Positions 1 through 9,871 of a DNA stretch of 64,000 nt are shown in pieces; the stretch's first letter is position 1; each line of letters opens with the position of its first letter. The DNA comes from Variovorax paradoxus (lineage in GTDB: Bacteria > Pseudomonadota > Gammaproteobacteria > Burkholderiales > Burkholderiaceae_C): the NCBI RefSeq assembly GCF_024734665.1, contig NZ_CP102931.1, positions 1,920,001-1,984,000 on the forward strand, given 5' to 3'. The translations under genes and the position numbers were made by a program. The notes beneath the pieces are model-generated. The model was not told the origin of the DNA. It was given only the letters and a program-made list of their open reading frames with translations, and ran no database searches.

Positions 1-461
1 GGCCCGCCGCCGGTGCGCGCAGCAACCGAGGTCACGTTGATGATGTTGCCGCCGCCCTGCGAGCGCATCAGTGGAACCACCTCGCGGCAGAACGCGAGCA
101 CCGAGCGCGCATTGATGTGCATCACCTCGTCGAACAGCGCATCGTCGAACTCGGCGATGGGCACGCGCTTGACCAGGCTGCCAGCGTTGTTCACCAGCAC
201 GTCGATGCGGCCACCGAACTGTGCCGCGGCCTGCTTCACGCACTCGCGGATCGCGGCCGTGTCGCGCACGTCGGCCTTCAGCGCGAAGGCCGTGCCGCCG
301 GCTGCGCGGATGGTGTCGACCACCCGGTTCGCCGCATCGGCCGAGCTGTTGTAGTGCACCGCCACGCGCATGCCGCGTGCGGCGAATGCGATGGCCACCG
401 CGGCACCGATGCCGGTGCTGGCACCGGTGACGAGCGCGGTCTTGTCCTTGAGGTCTTCCAT
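1..461 (-). CDS. SDR-family oxidoreductase, 3' part missing at window edge
   Basis: NAD(P)-dependent short-chain dehydrogenase/reductase. The visible 153 residues hold the cofactor motif TGASTGIG (residues 12-19) and the NNAG motif (91-94). The catalytic YxxxK would lie beyond the left edge, so the protein is incomplete here. The start is the ATG at 461, with GGAG a few bases upstream. It lies 34 bases downstream of garD on the same strand and is probably the last visible gene of the aldarate/uronate operon. That position suggests oxidation or reduction of a sugar acid, but this part of the protein gives no substrate information. The N-terminus also resembles 3-oxoacyl-ACP reductase-like members of the family. 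Confidence 0.85.
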   Translation of the reverse strand, partial: MEDLKDKTALVTGASTGIGAAVAIAFAARGMRVAVHYNSSADAANRVVDTIRAAGGTAFALKADVRDTAAIRECVKQAAAQFGGRIDVLVNNAGSLVKRVPIAEFDDALFDEVMHINARSVLAFCREVVPLMRSQGGGNIINVTSVAARTGGG

Positions 462-495
462 GTCGTCGCTCCGTGTCTGAAGGGAATGAAAAGAG

Positions 496-2079
496 TCAGG
501 TGACCGGGGCCGGGTTGAACAGCACCAGCGCGTTGTGCAGCTTCCAGTGCTCGGCCCAGGTTTTCTTGCGGCCGCTGGCCACGTCGAGCATCAGGTGGAA
601 CATCTCCCAGCCGATGTCCTCGATGGTGGCGTCGCCATCGGCGATGCGGCCCGCGTTCACGTCCATCAGGTCGTGCCAGCGGCGTGCGAGGTCGCTGCGC
701 GTCGCGACCTTGATCACCGGCACTTCGGCCAGCCCGTAGGGCGTGCCGCGGCCGGTGGTGAACACATGCAGGTTGATGCCGGCCGCCAGCTGCAGCGTGC
801 CGCAGATGAAGTCGCTGGCCGGCGTGGCGGCGTAGATCAGGCCCTTCTGCATTGCCTTCTCGCCGGGTGCGAGCACGCCGGTGATTGGGGTCGAGCCCGA
901 CTTGACGATCGAGCCCATCGCCTTCTCGACGATGTTCGACAGCCCGCCTTTTTTGTTGCCCGGCGTGGTGTTGGCGCTGCGATCGACGAGGCCCTTCTGC
1001 AGGTAGGCGTCGTACCAGGCCATCTCGCGGATCATGGCCTCGGCCACCTCGGGCGTGGATGCGCGCGAGGTGAGCTGGTCGATGCCGTCGCGCACCTCGG
1101 TCACTTCCGAGAACATCACTGTGGCGCCCGCGCGCACCAGCAGGTCGGTGCAGAAGCCCACGGCGGGATTGGCGGTGACGCCCGAGAAGGCGTCGCTGCC
1201 GCCGCACTGCACGCCCACCACCAGTTCGCTGGCGGGCACGGTTTCGCGCCTGCGCTTGTTGAGCCGCGCGAGGTGTTCCTCGGCCTGCCGCATGACCGAA
1301 TCGATCATCGACATGAAGCCGACGTGCTCGTCGTCCTGCAGGCAGACCACGTCGAGTTCCGCGTCACCTTCCTCGCCTTCGATTTCGCCGCGCTTGTCGA
1401 CGATGGGAATGCTCCCCGGCGGCAGCAGCCGCTCGGGCTGCAGCTTCTCGCAGCCCAGGCTCACGACCATCACCTCGCCGCCGAAGTTCGGATTGAGGCT
1501 GATGTTGCGCAGCGTGCGGATCGGCACGATGGCATCGGGCGCATCGATGGCCACGCCGCAGCCGTAGGTGTGCGCCAGCGCCACCACGTCGTCGACGTTC
1601 GGGTACTTGGGCAGCAGCTCGGCCTTGATGCGCTGCACCGCGAAGTCGGTCACGCCGGCCACGCACTGCACCGTCTGCGTGATGGCCAGGATGTTGCGCG
1701 AACCCACCGAGCCGTCGGCGTTGCGGTAGCCCTCGAAGGTGTAGCCCTCCAGCGGCGGCAGGACAGGGGGCTTGACCGTGGCGATGGGCAGGCCGTCGAG
1801 CTCGGGCGCGGTCGGCATGCGCATCACGCGCTCGTGCACCCAGCTGCCGCGCGGCAGCGCCTTCAGTGCGTAGCCGATCACCACGTCGTAGCGGCGGATG
1901 GCGTCGCCTTCGGCCAGGTGGACCAGCGCGACCTTGTGGCCTTGCGGGACGTTGTCCACCAGCCGAAGGCCGTCGGCGAACTCCGCGCCGGCCTTCAGCC
2001 CGCCGTCGTTCGCGACGATGGCCACGTTGTCTGCCGCATGGATGCGGATGTAGAGCGGTGGGCGGGTGGGTTCGGACAT
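496..2079 (-). CDS. garD: Galactarate dehydratase (UxaA/GarD family)
   Basis: Predicted to dehydrate galactarate (mucate) to 5-dehydro-4-deoxy-D-glucarate in the cytoplasm. The 527 residues match the length of E. coli GarD (about 523). An N-terminal SAF-like segment (about 1-90) is followed by the UxaA/GarD dehydratase region, with family-like stretches such as [28 protein letters not shown] and [12 protein letters not shown]. The start is the ATG at 2079 behind an AGGAG box. An in-frame extension further upstream would run into dctM and is not needed. It lies 14 bases after dctM in an operon with udh and the lactonase, which supports galactarate over the related altronate as substrate. Altronate dehydratase is the main alternative. 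Confidence 0.88.
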   Translation of the reverse strand: MSEPTRPPLYIRIHAADNVAIVANDGGLKAGAEFADGLRLVDNVPQGHKVALVHLAEGDAIRRYDVVIGYALKALPRGSWVHERVMRMPTAPELDGLPIATVKPPVLPPLEGYTFEGYRNADGSVGSRNILAITQTVQCVAGVTDFAVQRIKAELLPKYPNVDDVVALAHTYGCGVAIDAPDAIVPIRTLRNISLNPNFGGEVMVVSLGCEKLQPERLLPPGSIPIVDKRGEIEGEEGDAELDVVCLQDDEHVGFMSMIDSVMRQAEEHLARLNKRRRETVPASELVVGVQCGGSDAFSGVTANPAVGFCTDLLVRAGATVMFSEVTEVRDGIDQLTSRASTPEVAEAMIREMAWYDAYLQKGLVDRSANTTPGNKKGGLSNIVEKAMGSIVKSGSTPITGVLAPGEKAMQKGLIYAATPASDFICGTLQLAAGINLHVFTTGRGTPYGLAEVPVIKVATRSDLARRWHDLMDVNAGRIADGDATIEDIGWEMFHLMLDVASGRKKTWAEHWKLHNALVLFNPAPVT

Positions 2080-2093
2080 CGTGGGCTCCTTGC

Positions 2094-3389
2094 TTACTTC
2101 ACCACCATGAACATGCTGGGCAGCCAGGTCGAGAACGCGGGAACGAATGTGACTACTCCCAGCGCAAAGATCAATGCCCCGTAGAACGGCCAGATGGTCT
2201 TCATCACCGTGCCCACCGATACCCCGCCGATCGCGCAGCCGACGAACTGCGTCGTGCCCACCGGCGGCGTGTTGAGACCCAGCGCGCAGTTGATCAGCAT
2301 CACGATGCCGAACTGCACCGAGGTCATGCCGTAGTGCTGGGCAATGGGCAGGAAGATCGGCGTGCACAGCAGGATGGTGGCCGCCATGTCCAGGAAGGTG
2401 CCGAGCACGAACAGGATGATGTTGATCAGCAGGAAGATCACCCATGGTGTGCTGGTTACCTGCGACAGCATCTCGCCCGTGAGCTCGGCCACGCCGTACA
2501 GGCTGATGAGGTAGCCGAAGGTGCTGGAGATGCCGATCAGCAGCAGGATCACGCCCGTGGTGCGCACCGCCTTCGAGGCCGCCTTGATGAAGTGCTCCCA
2601 CTTCAGCGTGCGGTACACGAAGATCGTGAGGCCCAGCGCATACAGCACCGCCACCGCCGCAGACTCGGTTGCTGTGAACACGCCCGACAGGATGCCGCCC
2701 AGGATCAGCACCACGATGAACAGGCCCGGCAGCGCTGCCGCGAACGAGCGCGCCACGATGGACCAGCCCGGGAAGCTGCCGGCCGGGTAGCCACGCTTCA
2801 CCGCCACCAGGTAGGCGGCCGCGAGGTTGCTGATGGTGAGAACTGCTGCCGGCAGCAGCGCCGCCAGGATCAGCGCCGCAATCGACACCTTGCCGCCTGC
2901 TGCGAGCGAATAGATGATCAGGTTGTGGCTGGTCGGCATCAGCGCGCCGACCAGTGCCGCATGGGTCGTCACGTTGACTGCGTAGTCGGCGTGATAGCCC
3001 TCCTTCTTCATCATCGGGATCATCACGGCACCCATGGCCGAGACGTCCGCCACGGGCGAACCCGAGACGCCGCCGAACAGCGTGCAGGCCACCACGTTCG
3101 ACATGCCGAGGCCGCCGCGCACGTGGCCCACGAGGTCGCGCGCCAGGTTGACGATGCGGTCCGCAATGCCGCCGTAGAGCATCAGCTCGCCGGCGAAGAT
3201 GAAGAACGGAATGGCCAGGAACGAGAAGATCCCCATGCCGGAGGTCATCTGCTGGAAGCCGACTGCCAGCGGCAGTCCTTCATAGAGCAGCGTGGCAAGG
3301 GCCGACAGGCCGATGGAAAAAGCGACCGGCACGCCCAGCAGCAGGAAGAGCGTGAACGAGATGCAGAGAATGAGCAGAGGAATGGTCAT
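2094..3389 (-). CDS. dctM: TRAP transporter large permease DctM
   Basis: Large membrane subunit of a tripartite ATP-independent periplasmic transporter, which uses an ion gradient to import an organic acid. The 431 residues and about 12 hydrophobic helices are typical of DctM; the N-terminus ([20 protein letters not shown]) is a membrane helix. Conserved-looking features include the FFIFAGELM stretch and [26 protein letters not shown]. It follows dctQ with only 6 bases between them and precedes garD. The cargo is inferred from the operon to be a uronate or aldarate such as galacturonate or galactarate. TRAP cargo cannot be read from this subunit. Confidence 0.93.
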   Translation of the reverse strand: MTIPLLILCISFTLFLLLGVPVAFSIGLSALATLLYEGLPLAVGFQQMTSGMGIFSFLAIPFFIFAGELMLYGGIADRIVNLARDLVGHVRGGLGMSNVVACTLFGGVSGSPVADVSAMGAVMIPMMKKEGYHADYAVNVTTHAALVGALMPTSHNLIIYSLAAGGKVSIAALILAALLPAAVLTISNLAAAYLVAVKRGYPAGSFPGWSIVARSFAAALPGLFIVVLILGGILSGVFTATESAAVAVLYALGLTIFVYRTLKWEHFIKAASKAVRTTGVILLLIGISSTFGYLISLYGVAELTGEMLSQVTSTPWVIFLLINIILFVLGTFLDMAATILLCTPIFLPIAQHYGMTSVQFGIVMLINCALGLNTPPVGTTQFVGCAIGGVSVGTVMKTIWPFYGALIFALGVVTFVPAFSTWLPSMFMVVK

Positions 3390-3395
3390 GGTGGC

Positions 3396-3884
3396 TCAGG
3401 CCCAGGCAGGTTCGACTTCGCGGCCTTGGGCGAGCGCGATGATGTGTTCGATGGAGAACATCACGATGAGGACACCCGACACGGCGGCGGGCACGTACTT
3501 CCAGCCTTCGGAGATCCAGAGCGTGGGCAATCTGTAGTCCCACACCGATTCGGCGAGCGAGGCGCAGTTCCAGGCCATGGCAATGCCGAACAGCAGGATC
3601 AGCGCGTGGATGAGGTATTCCATCTTCAGCCGCAGCCAGTCGGGCGCGAGCACGAGGAAGGATTCGAGTCCGATATGGCCCGCGTCGCGCACGCCCACGG
3701 CCACGCCGAGCATGGTGACGTAGAGCACCAGCAGCAGCGCGAGGCTTTCGGCCCAGGTGGGGGTGTTGTTGAGCACGTAGCGGCCGAACACCTGCCAGCT
3801 CACGGCGCAGATCACCGCGACGAGACCGAAGATGCCCAACCACATGCAGGCACGTGCGAGGGTGCGGCAAAGTTTGGTGTACAT
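3396..3884 (-). CDS. dctQ: TRAP transporter small permease DctQ
   Basis: Small integral membrane subunit that pairs with DctM. The 162 residues have four hydrophobic segments (about 10-30, 45-65, 88-108 and 130-150), the usual DctQ layout. The WAESLALLLVLYVTMLGVAV stretch, with an acidic residue inside a membrane segment, is typical of the family. It sits between dctP and dctM in the same operon. A strong stem-loop lies in the gap separating it from dctP, which may lower expression of the membrane subunits relative to the receptor. No odd features were seen within the coding sequence. Confidence 0.9.
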   Translation of the reverse strand: MYTKLCRTLARACMWLGIFGLVAVICAVSWQVFGRYVLNNTPTWAESLALLLVLYVTMLGVAVGVRDAGHIGLESFLVLAPDWLRLKMEYLIHALILLFGIAMAWNCASLAESVWDYRLPTLWISEGWKYVPAAVSGVLIVMFSIEHIIALAQGREVEPAWA

Positions 3885-3897
3885 AGATTTTCTTTGC

Positions 3898-3917
3898 CCT
3901 TCCCCCGAGGGGGAAGG
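3898..3917 (-). other. Intercistronic stem-loop between dctP and dctQ
   Basis: A 9-bp perfect inverted repeat, CCTTCCCCC / GGGGGAAGG, with a very tight GA centre lies in the 64-base gap between the dctP stop and the dctQ start. No T-run follows it on the minus strand, so it is not a canonical intrinsic terminator. Hairpins between a receptor gene and its permease genes often protect the receptor mRNA from 3' decay or cause partial termination, giving excess receptor. That role here is inferred. Confidence 0.6.
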
Positions 3918-3948
3918 AGGGGAGCGGGTCGAATCGACGAGGGCGGGC

Positions 3949-4926
3949 TTACTTCGTTTCCTGCACGCGCTTGACGAGGTCTTTCAGCTTCGCGTCGGTG
4001 ATGAACTTGTCGTACACCGGCTTCATCGCTGCCTGGAACGGAGCCTTGTCGACTTCGATGATCTCGGCGCCGCCGGCCTTCACCGTGGCCAGCGACTTCA
4101 CTTCACGCTCTTCCCACTGCTTGCGCATGTAGGGCACCGATTCCTTGGCGGCCTGGCGGATCCAGCCTTGCTCTTCGGTCGAGAGCTTGTCCCACGCGCG
4201 CTTGGAGAACAGCAGCATCTCGGGCGCCATCGAGTGCTCGGTCTTGCTGTAGTACTTGGCCACTTCGAAGGCGCGCGCGCTCTCATACGTGGGGTAGTTG
4301 TTCTCGGCGGCGTCGATCAGACCGGTCTTCAGGCCCGTGTAGACCTCGCCCATGGGCATTGGCGTGGCGTTGGCGCCCATGGCCTCGAGCATCGACACCC
4401 ACAGGTCGGACTGCTGCACGCGAACCTTCAGGCCCTTCATGTCGGCGAAGGTGCGCACCGGCTTCTTGGCCGTGAACATCGAGCGCGCGCCGCTGTCGTA
4501 GTAGGCCAGGCCGATGAAGCCCTGCTTCTCGCACGACTTCAGGATCTCTTCGCCGATCGGGCCGTCGAGCACCTTGTGCAGGTGGTCGACCGAGCGGAAC
4601 AGGAAGGGCATGGTCGGCACCTGCGTCTCGGCACAGATGTTGTTCATGGGCGCGATGTTCACGCGCACCATCTGCAGCGCACCGATCTTGGTCTGCTCGA
4701 TCGTGTCCTTCTCACTGCCGAGCGAACTGTTGTTGAACACCTTGATGCTGTGCTTGCCGCCCGACAGCGCCTTCAGGCGCTCGCTCATGAACTTCACCGC
4801 GGTCACGGTGGGGTAGTCGTCGGGGTGGATGTCGGCCGAACGGAACTCGGTGGCGTGTGCAGCCAGTGTGGTCAGCGCGGCTGCGGCGCACGCGGAAAGT
4901 GCGATCAGGGTCTTGGTGAATTTCAT
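3949..4926 (-). CDS. dctP: TRAP transporter receptor DctP (periplasmic binding protein)
   Basis: Periplasmic substrate receptor that delivers an organic acid to the DctQM permease. It has 325 residues, with a Sec signal peptide at about 1-26 ([20 protein letters not shown], cleavage near AHA-TEF). The DctP fold is indicated by the [20 protein letters not shown] and [20 protein letters not shown] stretches, which contain the carboxylate-binding Arg (KVR) typical of the family. The ATG at 4926 is preferred over an in-frame ATG nine bases upstream, because AGAGG is 9 bases from the former and touches the latter. It lies just downstream of the lactonase gene, so a uronate or aldarate ligand is inferred. 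Confidence 0.9.
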   Translation of the reverse strand: MKFTKTLIALSACAAAALTTLAAHATEFRSADIHPDDYPTVTAVKFMSERLKALSGGKHSIKVFNNSSLGSEKDTIEQTKIGALQMVRVNIAPMNNICAETQVPTMPFLFRSVDHLHKVLDGPIGEEILKSCEKQGFIGLAYYDSGARSMFTAKKPVRTFADMKGLKVRVQQSDLWVSMLEAMGANATPMPMGEVYTGLKTGLIDAAENNYPTYESARAFEVAKYYSKTEHSMAPEMLLFSKRAWDKLSTEEQGWIRQAAKESVPYMRKQWEEREVKSLATVKAGGAEIIEVDKAPFQAAMKPVYDKFITDAKLKDLVKRVQETK

Positions 4927-4964
4927 TTGTCTCATCCTCTTGCTTGGTGGTTGTCGAAAAAAGG

Positions 4965-5855
4965 TCAGGCGCCGAACGTCGGCTCCGGAACGCCCTGGGC
5001 GCCGGGCCGCAGGGCGAATACGCCGCCGGCCAATGGCTGGTCCGACAGGTCGATGCCGCCGGGTCGTATGGAGGTGACGAACAGGGTGTCGAGGGCCGGG
5101 CCGCCGAAGGCGCACATCGCGGGCTTCTTCACCGGCACTTCGAGCGAGCGGTCGAGCCGGCCGTCGGGCGTGAAGCGGTGCACCAGGCCGGCGTCGTTGC
5201 CGCAGATCCAATAGCAGCCGTCGGTGTCCATGGCGGCGCCGTCGGGGCGGCCGGGCAGGGGCTTCATGTCGATGAAGAGGCGGCGGTTGCTTGGCGTGCC
5301 GGTTTCCGTGTCGTAGTCGAAGACCCAGACGGCTTGCACCGTGGGGTGCGAATCCGAGAGATACATCGTGCGGCCGTCGGGGCTGAAGGCCAGGCCGTTG
5401 GGCACGATGAAGTCGTCCAGGCGCAGGGTTGCCTTGTCGTCGTTCTTGCTGTAGCTGTAGAGGCGGCCGACGCGTGCGCCCGCCGCCATGTCGAGCAGCA
5501 TCGTGCCGGCCCAGAAGCGGCCCTGGCGGTCGCAGCGGCCGTCGTTGAAGCGCATGGCCGGGGCCGCATGTTCGACCGAGGCGAGCGAGGTGGCGGCCAG
5601 CGTGCCGTCGGCCTGCGGCTTCAGCGAGAACAGGCCGCTCTCCATGCCGGCGATCCATTCGCCCGGTGCGTCGGCACGCGGCGCGATGCACGCGATCATT
5701 TCGTTCGCGGTCCACTTTGCATGGCCTTCGCCCGCATGCCAGCGGTTCAGCGTGCGCGCGGGAATATCGACCCAGTAGAGCGCCTGTTCGACCGCATGCC
5801 ACACCGGGCTTTCGCCGGTGCCGTTGCGTGCGTCGAGAACGAGTTCAGCGTTCAT
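4965..5855 (-). CDS. SMP-30/gluconolactonase-family lactonase (probable aldarolactone hydrolase)
   Basis: Six-bladed beta-propeller metal-dependent lactonase of 296 residues. Diagnostic stretches are GESPVWH near residue 14 (metal-ligand Glu), [35 protein letters not shown] and a late [13 protein letters not shown]. The predicted role is hydrolysis of the lactone made by Udh (galactaro- or glucaro-lactone) to the aldarate. The start is the ATG at 5855, overlapping the end of udh by 11 bases, so the two are translationally coupled. This pairing of Udh with an SMP-30 lactonase fits the oxidative uronate pathway. A general gluconolactonase remains possible. Confidence 0.88.
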   Translation of the reverse strand: MNAELVLDARNGTGESPVWHAVEQALYWVDIPARTLNRWHAGEGHAKWTANEMIACIAPRADAPGEWIAGMESGLFSLKPQADGTLAATSLASVEHAAPAMRFNDGRCDRQGRFWAGTMLLDMAAGARVGRLYSYSKNDDKATLRLDDFIVPNGLAFSPDGRTMYLSDSHPTVQAVWVFDYDTETGTPSNRRLFIDMKPLPGRPDGAAMDTDGCYWICGNDAGLVHRFTPDGRLDRSLEVPVKKPAMCAFGGPALDTLFVTSIRPGGIDLSDQPLAGGVFALRPGAQGVPEPTFGA

Positions 5856-6660
5856 CGCCGAATGGGCCCTGGGCCGTGAAGGCGCCGCCCTGGTAGATCG
5901 CATTCGGATCGGTCGGCGCGACGGGCGGCTGTGCCTCGACCTTGTCGCGGAACACCTCCGAGCTGTCCTGCGGCACGAAGCCCAGGTGCGCGGCCGCGCT
6001 GTTGTCCCACCACACGTCGCGGTTGTTCGACATGCCGTAAACCACGGTGTGCTTCACGTCGGGCGTGAACAGCGACTTCTCGATCAGCGAGGTCAGGTCG
6101 CGGTAGCTGAGCCAGGTGCTCATCATCCGGCGGTTGGCCGGCTCGGGAAACGACGAGCCGATGCGGATGCTCACGGTCTCGATGCCCCAGCGGTCGAAGT
6201 AGAACTGCGCCATGTCCTCGCCGAAGGACTTCGACAGACCGTAGTAGCCGTCGGGCCGGCGTACGGCATGCGCGTCGATGTGCTCGCTCTGCTTGTAGAA
6301 GCCGATCACGTGGTTGGAGCTCGCAAACACCACGCGCTTCACACCATGGCGGCGCGCAGCCTCGTACACGTTGAAGATGCCCTTGATGTTGGCCTCGAGG
6401 ATTTCCTCGAACGGGCGCTCGACCGAGACGCCGCCCAGGTGGACGATGGCGTCGCAGCCTTCGAGCAGCGCATGCACCGCGGCCTTGTCGGAAAGATCGC
6501 AGGGCACGACTTCCTCGCTCGCATCGGCGGCCGGAGCCAGCGAGGCGATGTCCGACAGGCGCAGCACGTTCGCATACGGCTTGAGCCGCTCGCGCAGCAC
6601 CTTGCCCAGGCCGCCGGCCGCGCCGGTCAGGAGGAGGCGGTTCATCTTGTTGTCGTTCAT
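5845..6660 (-). CDS. udh: Uronate dehydrogenase
   Basis: NAD-dependent oxidation of D-galacturonate or D-glucuronate to the aldarolactone. An extended-SDR protein of 271 residues, close to known Udh enzymes (about 265). It has TGAAGGLG (residues 12-19) for NAD binding, SSN (114-116), and the catalytic Tyr140/Lys144 in YYGLSK. The PDGYYGLSKSFGED and SIRIGSSFPEPANRRMMSTW stretches are Udh-like. The ATG at 6660 has a GGACAGG box five bases upstream and is preferred to the in-frame ATGs at 6678 and 6645. It is the first gene of the leftward operon, downstream of a GntR-type operator, which supports uronate induction. Confidence 0.9.
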   Translation of the reverse strand: MNDNKMNRLLLTGAAGGLGKVLRERLKPYANVLRLSDIASLAPAADASEEVVPCDLSDKAAVHALLEGCDAIVHLGGVSVERPFEEILEANIKGIFNVYEAARRHGVKRVVFASSNHVIGFYKQSEHIDAHAVRRPDGYYGLSKSFGEDMAQFYFDRWGIETVSIRIGSSFPEPANRRMMSTWLSYRDLTSLIEKSLFTPDVKHTVVYGMSNNRDVWWDNSAAAHLGFVPQDSSEVFRDKVEAQPPVAPTDPNAIYQGGAFTAQGPFGDER

Positions 6661-6838
6661 CGTTGCCTGTCCATACACGGAAGAGTCATGGTTTCCGAGG
6701 GCTCGCCGTCACGGTGCTTTTCTGAAAGCGGCCGGTACGATGCCGACGGAGCAAGGTCGAAAGGGCGCTGCATGTCGGTGCCGTGGAGACCGGAAAGCCG
6801 CTGGCGGAATGGCCGGCGGCGCCAGGAGTTGAGTGATA

Positions 6839-6862
6839 AGTTATCTGTTGTCGTACAACTAG
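6839..6862. promoter_or_regulatory. GntR-type operator, copy 1 (udh/gntR divergent region)
   Basis: A 24-bp element between udh and gntR. Read on the minus strand it begins CTAGTTGTACGA and ends GATAACT. It has AGTT...AACT outer half-sites and includes the inverted repeat GTTGT-N3-ACAAC. It matches a second element at 7788-7811 (read on the + strand) at 21 of 24 positions. Its location in the divergent region and its partly palindromic form suit binding by the adjacent FadR/GntR regulator. Binding is inferred. Confidence 0.75.
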
Positions 6863-6878
6863 TTTGAGGATTATCATC

Positions 6879-7751
6879 GTGGCCATGGTTCAGACGACTG
6901 CGGGTAATCCCTTGATATCGGAAGCGGAAGCGCCGGCAGAAGCGGCGTCCGCCGCTTTCGTGGGCCGCCCGCGCCAGCGCGCACGCGGCTTGGCGCATGG
7001 GCTGGTGGAAGACCTGGGCGAGAAGATCCGCAACCAGTCGCTGCGCCCCGGCGACAAGCTGCCGACCGAGTCGGCCATCATGCAGGCCTATGGCGTGAGC
7101 CGCACCGTGGTGCGCGAGGCGCTGTCGAAGCTGCAGGCTGGCGGGCTGGTCGAGACGCTGCACGGCGTGGGCACCTTCGTGTTGCAGCCGCGTGCGGGCG
7201 GGGTGTTTCGCCTTGACCCGGGCGAGATCGCCGCTTCGGTTGACGTGCTGGCCGTGCTGGAACTGCGCATCAGCCTGGAGACCGAATCAGCCGGCCTTGC
7301 CGCCACCCGCCGCACCGACGAGCAACTGGTCGCCATGCGCCAGGCGCTAGACGACTTCGAGCACAACGTGGCGGTGGCAGGGGATACGGTGGCGCCCGAC
7401 TTCCGCTTTCACCTGCAGATCGCGCAGTCGACCGGCAACCCGTATTTCGCCGACATCATGCGGCACCTGGGCACCACGCTCATTCCGCGCACGCGCATCA
7501 GCGCCATCCGAACGCACGAGGGCGGCGGCGCGCCTTATCTGAGCCGCGTCAATCGCGAGCACGAAGAAATCTATGCGGCCATCGCGCGTCGCGATCCCGA
7601 GTCGGCGCGCGCTGCCATGCGCATCCACCTGACCAACAGCCGCGAGCGGCTGCGCATGGCGCAAGAGGCCGCGCAGCAGAAGGCGAAGGCCGATGCGGCC
7701 GCCGGCACGGGTGCCGCCGCACCGTCGCCTGACGACGCTCCCTCCCGCTGA
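6879..7751 (+). CDS. GntR/FadR-family transcriptional regulator of the sugar-acid locus
   Basis: A FadR-subfamily repressor with an N-terminal winged HTH (about residues 25-95; PGDKLPTESAIMQAYGVSRT, then VVREALSKLQAGGLVE) and a helical FCD ligand-binding domain (about 115-255, with acidic and His residues such as DFRFHLQIA and NREHEEIYAAI). A GTG at 6879 with GAGGA eight bases upstream is chosen; the ATG at 6885 is a close alternative. The C-terminal 30 residues are a loose Ala/Pro-rich tail. It lies between two divergent sugar-acid operons, each with a matching operator, so it is probably a local repressor relieved by an aldarate or uronate intermediate. It is similar in concept to UxuR or ExuR, but no orthology is claimed. 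Confidence 0.88.
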   Translation: MAMVQTTAGNPLISEAEAPAEAASAAFVGRPRQRARGLAHGLVEDLGEKIRNQSLRPGDKLPTESAIMQAYGVSRTVVREALSKLQAGGLVETLHGVGTFVLQPRAGGVFRLDPGEIAASVDVLAVLELRISLETESAGLAATRRTDEQLVAMRQALDDFEHNVAVAGDTVAPDFRFHLQIAQSTGNPYFADIMRHLGTTLIPRTRISAIRTHEGGGAPYLSRVNREHEEIYAAIARRDPESARAAMRIHLTNSRERLRMAQEAAQQKAKADAAAGTGAAAPSPDDAPSR

Positions 7752-7757
7752 GTTTTT

Positions 7758-7787
7758 CTTGTCCGGCACGCTGGACAAGTTGTTTTT
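7758..7787 (+). terminator. Rho-independent terminator after gntR
   Basis: Perfect 7-bp stem CTTGTCC / GGACAAG (7758-7764 and 7773-7779) with an 8-base loop, followed by TTGTTTTT. It begins six bases after the gntR stop and ends one base before the second operator. Transcription of the regulator is therefore probably insulated from the downstream Bug/kdgD operon. Confidence 0.75.
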
Positions 7788-7811
7788 CTAGTTGTACGAT
7801 GACTGATAACT
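7788..7811. promoter_or_regulatory. GntR-type operator, copy 2 (upstream of Bug/kdgD operon)
   Basis: A 24-bp element beginning CTAGTTGTACGA and ending GATAACT. It is identical to the reverse complement of 6839-6862 except at three positions. It lies 53 bases before the start of the Bug receptor gene that opens the rightward operon, directly after the gntR terminator. One regulator gene flanked by both sites suggests coordinated control of both operons. Confidence 0.75.
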
Positions 7812-7863
7812 CGCGCGGGCAGCCGTGCGCAGTCATGACGACCATCGAACAACAGGAGACAGC

Positions 7864-8862
7864 ATGTCCATCAACCGACGCGGCGCACTTGGCGCTGCAC
7901 TGGCCACGACGCTGGCCGCCAGCCTGCCTCTGCGCGCCATTGCGCAGGGCACGCAGGGCGGCACCGGCAACTGGCCCTCGAAGCCGATCAGGATCATCGT
8001 TCCGTACCCGCCGGGCGGCTCGTCCGACATCATTGCGCGGGCCATCAGCCAGCCGCTGTCGGAGGCGCTGGGCCAGTCGGTAATCATCGACAACCGCGCG
8101 GGCGCCAACGGCAACCTCGGCGCCGACCTGCTGGCCAAGGCGCCGGCCGACGGCTACACGCTGATGCTGTGCGACCTCGGCGCGCTGGCCATCAGCCCGT
8201 CGCTGTACCCCAAGCTGCCTTTCGATCCGTCGAAGGACCTGCGCAGCGTGTCCATGCTGGCCTATTCGCCGCACCTGCTGGTGGTGCACCCCTCGGTGCA
8301 GGCCAGCACGCTGAAGGAACTGGTCGAGCTCTCGAAGAAAAGCGATCTCAACTTTGCCGTTACCGCCAGCGGCAGCACCGCGCATCTGGCGGGCATCGAG
8401 CTGCAGCGCAAGGTCGGCGCCAAGTGGGAATACGTGCCCTACAAGGGCGGCGTGCAGGCCGTGCTCGACACCGTGTCGGGCCAGACGCAGGTGCTCATGA
8501 ACGGCATGCTCGCCACCTACCCGCAGGTGCAGGCCGGCAAGCTCAAGCTGATTGCCGTGTCCAAGGCCACACGCATGCCGCTGATCGGCAACGTGCCGAC
8601 CATCGCGGAGCAGGGCGCGCCCGGCTACGAGTCGGGCACCTGGCAGGGCGTGGTCGCGGCGCGCGGCGTGCCCGACGCGGTGATCGCCCGGCTCAACAAG
8701 GAACTGGTTCGCATCATCCGCACGCCCGACATCCGGGCCCGCCTCGCGGGACAGGGCGCGGAGGTCGTGACCATGACCGCGCCGGAGCAAGACCAGTTCT
8801 TCGCCAAGGAGCGCGCGCGCTGGGCGCAAGTCATCAAGGAAGCCAACGTCAGGCTCGACTGA
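7864..8862 (+). CDS. Bug/TctC-family tripartite tricarboxylate receptor (1)
   Basis: Periplasmic solute receptor of the Bug family, 332 residues. The signal peptide ([20 protein letters not shown]) ends near residue 29 and includes an RR pair. Bug hallmarks are the opening [20 protein letters not shown] (about 38-57), [12 protein letters not shown], and the VPYKGG and [14 protein letters not shown] stretches. The ATG at 7864 has an AGGAGA box. It is the first gene of the kdgD-gudD operon, so the ligand is inferred to be an aldarate or similar acid. No TctA/TctB permease genes are in the window. Orphan Bug proteins are abundant in Burkholderiales and may use distant permeases or act as sensors. 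Confidence 0.9.
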   Translation: MSINRRGALGAALATTLAASLPLRAIAQGTQGGTGNWPSKPIRIIVPYPPGGSSDIIARAISQPLSEALGQSVIIDNRAGANGNLGADLLAKAPADGYTLMLCDLGALAISPSLYPKLPFDPSKDLRSVSMLAYSPHLLVVHPSVQASTLKELVELSKKSDLNFAVTASGSTAHLAGIELQRKVGAKWEYVPYKGGVQAVLDTVSGQTQVLMNGMLATYPQVQAGKLKLIAVSKATRMPLIGNVPTIAEQGAPGYESGTWQGVVAARGVPDAVIARLNKELVRIIRTPDIRARLAGQGAEVVTMTAPEQDQFFAKERARWAQVIKEANVRLD

Positions 8863-8914
8863 CCGGCTGCTTCACCCCTTTTTCTTTTTTCAAATCTTCA
8901 CTGGACGATTCCCG

Positions 8915-9826
8915 ATGAACCCGCAAGAACTCAAGACCATCATGGGCTCCGGCCTGCTCTCGTTTCCGCTGACCGACTTCGACAGCAACGGCGACTTCAA
9001 CCCGGCGGGCTATGCCAAGCGCCTCGAATGGCTCGCCCCCTACGGCGCGAGCGCGCTGTTCGCGGCCGGCGGCACGGGCGAGTTCTTCTCGCTCACCGGC
9101 GAGGAGTACCCCGGCATCATCAAGACCGCAGTGGACACCTGCCGCGGCGTGGTGCCGATCATTGCCGGCGCCGGTGGTCCCACGCGCTTTGCCATCCAGT
9201 GCGCGCAGGCTGCAGAGAAGGCCGGCGCGCACGGCATCCTGCTGCTGCCGCACTACCTCACCGAAGCCGGCCAGGAAGGCCTGGCCGCGCACGTGGAAGC
9301 CGTGTGCAAGAGCGTGAAGTTCGGCGTGATCGTCTACAACCGCGCCACCAGCCGCCTGAAGCCCGACACGCTGGCCGGCCTGGCCGAGCGCAACCCCAAC
9401 CTCGTCGGCTTCAAGGACGGCGTGGGCGACATCGAAGCCATGGTCGCCATCTACCAGAAGATGGGAGACCGCTTCGCCTACCTGGGCGGCCTGCCCACGG
9501 CGGAGGTCTATGCCGCCGCATACAAGGCAATGGGCACACCGGTGTATTCGTCGGCCGTCTTCAACTTCATTCCGAAGACCGCCATGGATTTCTACAAGGC
9601 CGTGGCCGCCGACGACCTGCCGACGCAGCACCGCCTGCTGAAGAACTTCTTCATGCCCTACCTCGAGCTGCGCAACCGCGTCCCTGGCTATGCGGTGAGC
9701 ATCGTCAAGGCCGGCGCAAAGATCGTCGGCCATGACGCAGGCCCCGTGCGTGCACCGCTCACCGACCTGAAGCCCGCGGAGATGGAACAGCTGAAGGCGC
9801 TGATCGACGCGCTCGGCCCGCAGTAA
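8915..9826 (+). CDS. kdgD: 5-dehydro-4-deoxyglucarate dehydratase
   Basis: Decarboxylating dehydratase that converts 5-dehydro-4-deoxy-D-glucarate to 2-oxoglutarate semialdehyde and CO2. It belongs to the DapA/aldolase class I (beta/alpha)8 superfamily and has 303 residues. Lys167 in VGFKDGVGD is the expected Schiff-base residue and Tyr141 in VIVYNRATS the catalytic tyrosine. The [13 protein letters not shown] stretch (49-61) is typical of KdgD. It accepts the product of both GarD and GudD encoded in this window and feeds the dehydrogenase at 12702. The residues seen and the gene context agree fully. Confidence 0.95.
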   Translation: MNPQELKTIMGSGLLSFPLTDFDSNGDFNPAGYAKRLEWLAPYGASALFAAGGTGEFFSLTGEEYPGIIKTAVDTCRGVVPIIAGAGGPTRFAIQCAQAAEKAGAHGILLLPHYLTEAGQEGLAAHVEAVCKSVKFGVIVYNRATSRLKPDTLAGLAERNPNLVGFKDGVGDIEAMVAIYQKMGDRFAYLGGLPTAEVYAAAYKAMGTPVYSSAVFNFIPKTAMDFYKAVAADDLPTQHRLLKNFFMPYLELRNRVPGYAVSIVKAGAKIVGHDAGPVRAPLTDLKPAEMEQLKALIDALGPQ

Positions 9827-9871
9827 GCCCGCAGCGTCGAACACCACAAACAACAACGGAGACAAGACGCC

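Noticed and set aside
1866..3974. Long plus-strand open frame opposite garD and dctM
   Set aside because: Its translation is dominated by R, H, Q and D runs with no domain, while the opposite strand has intact TRAP and dehydratase genes.
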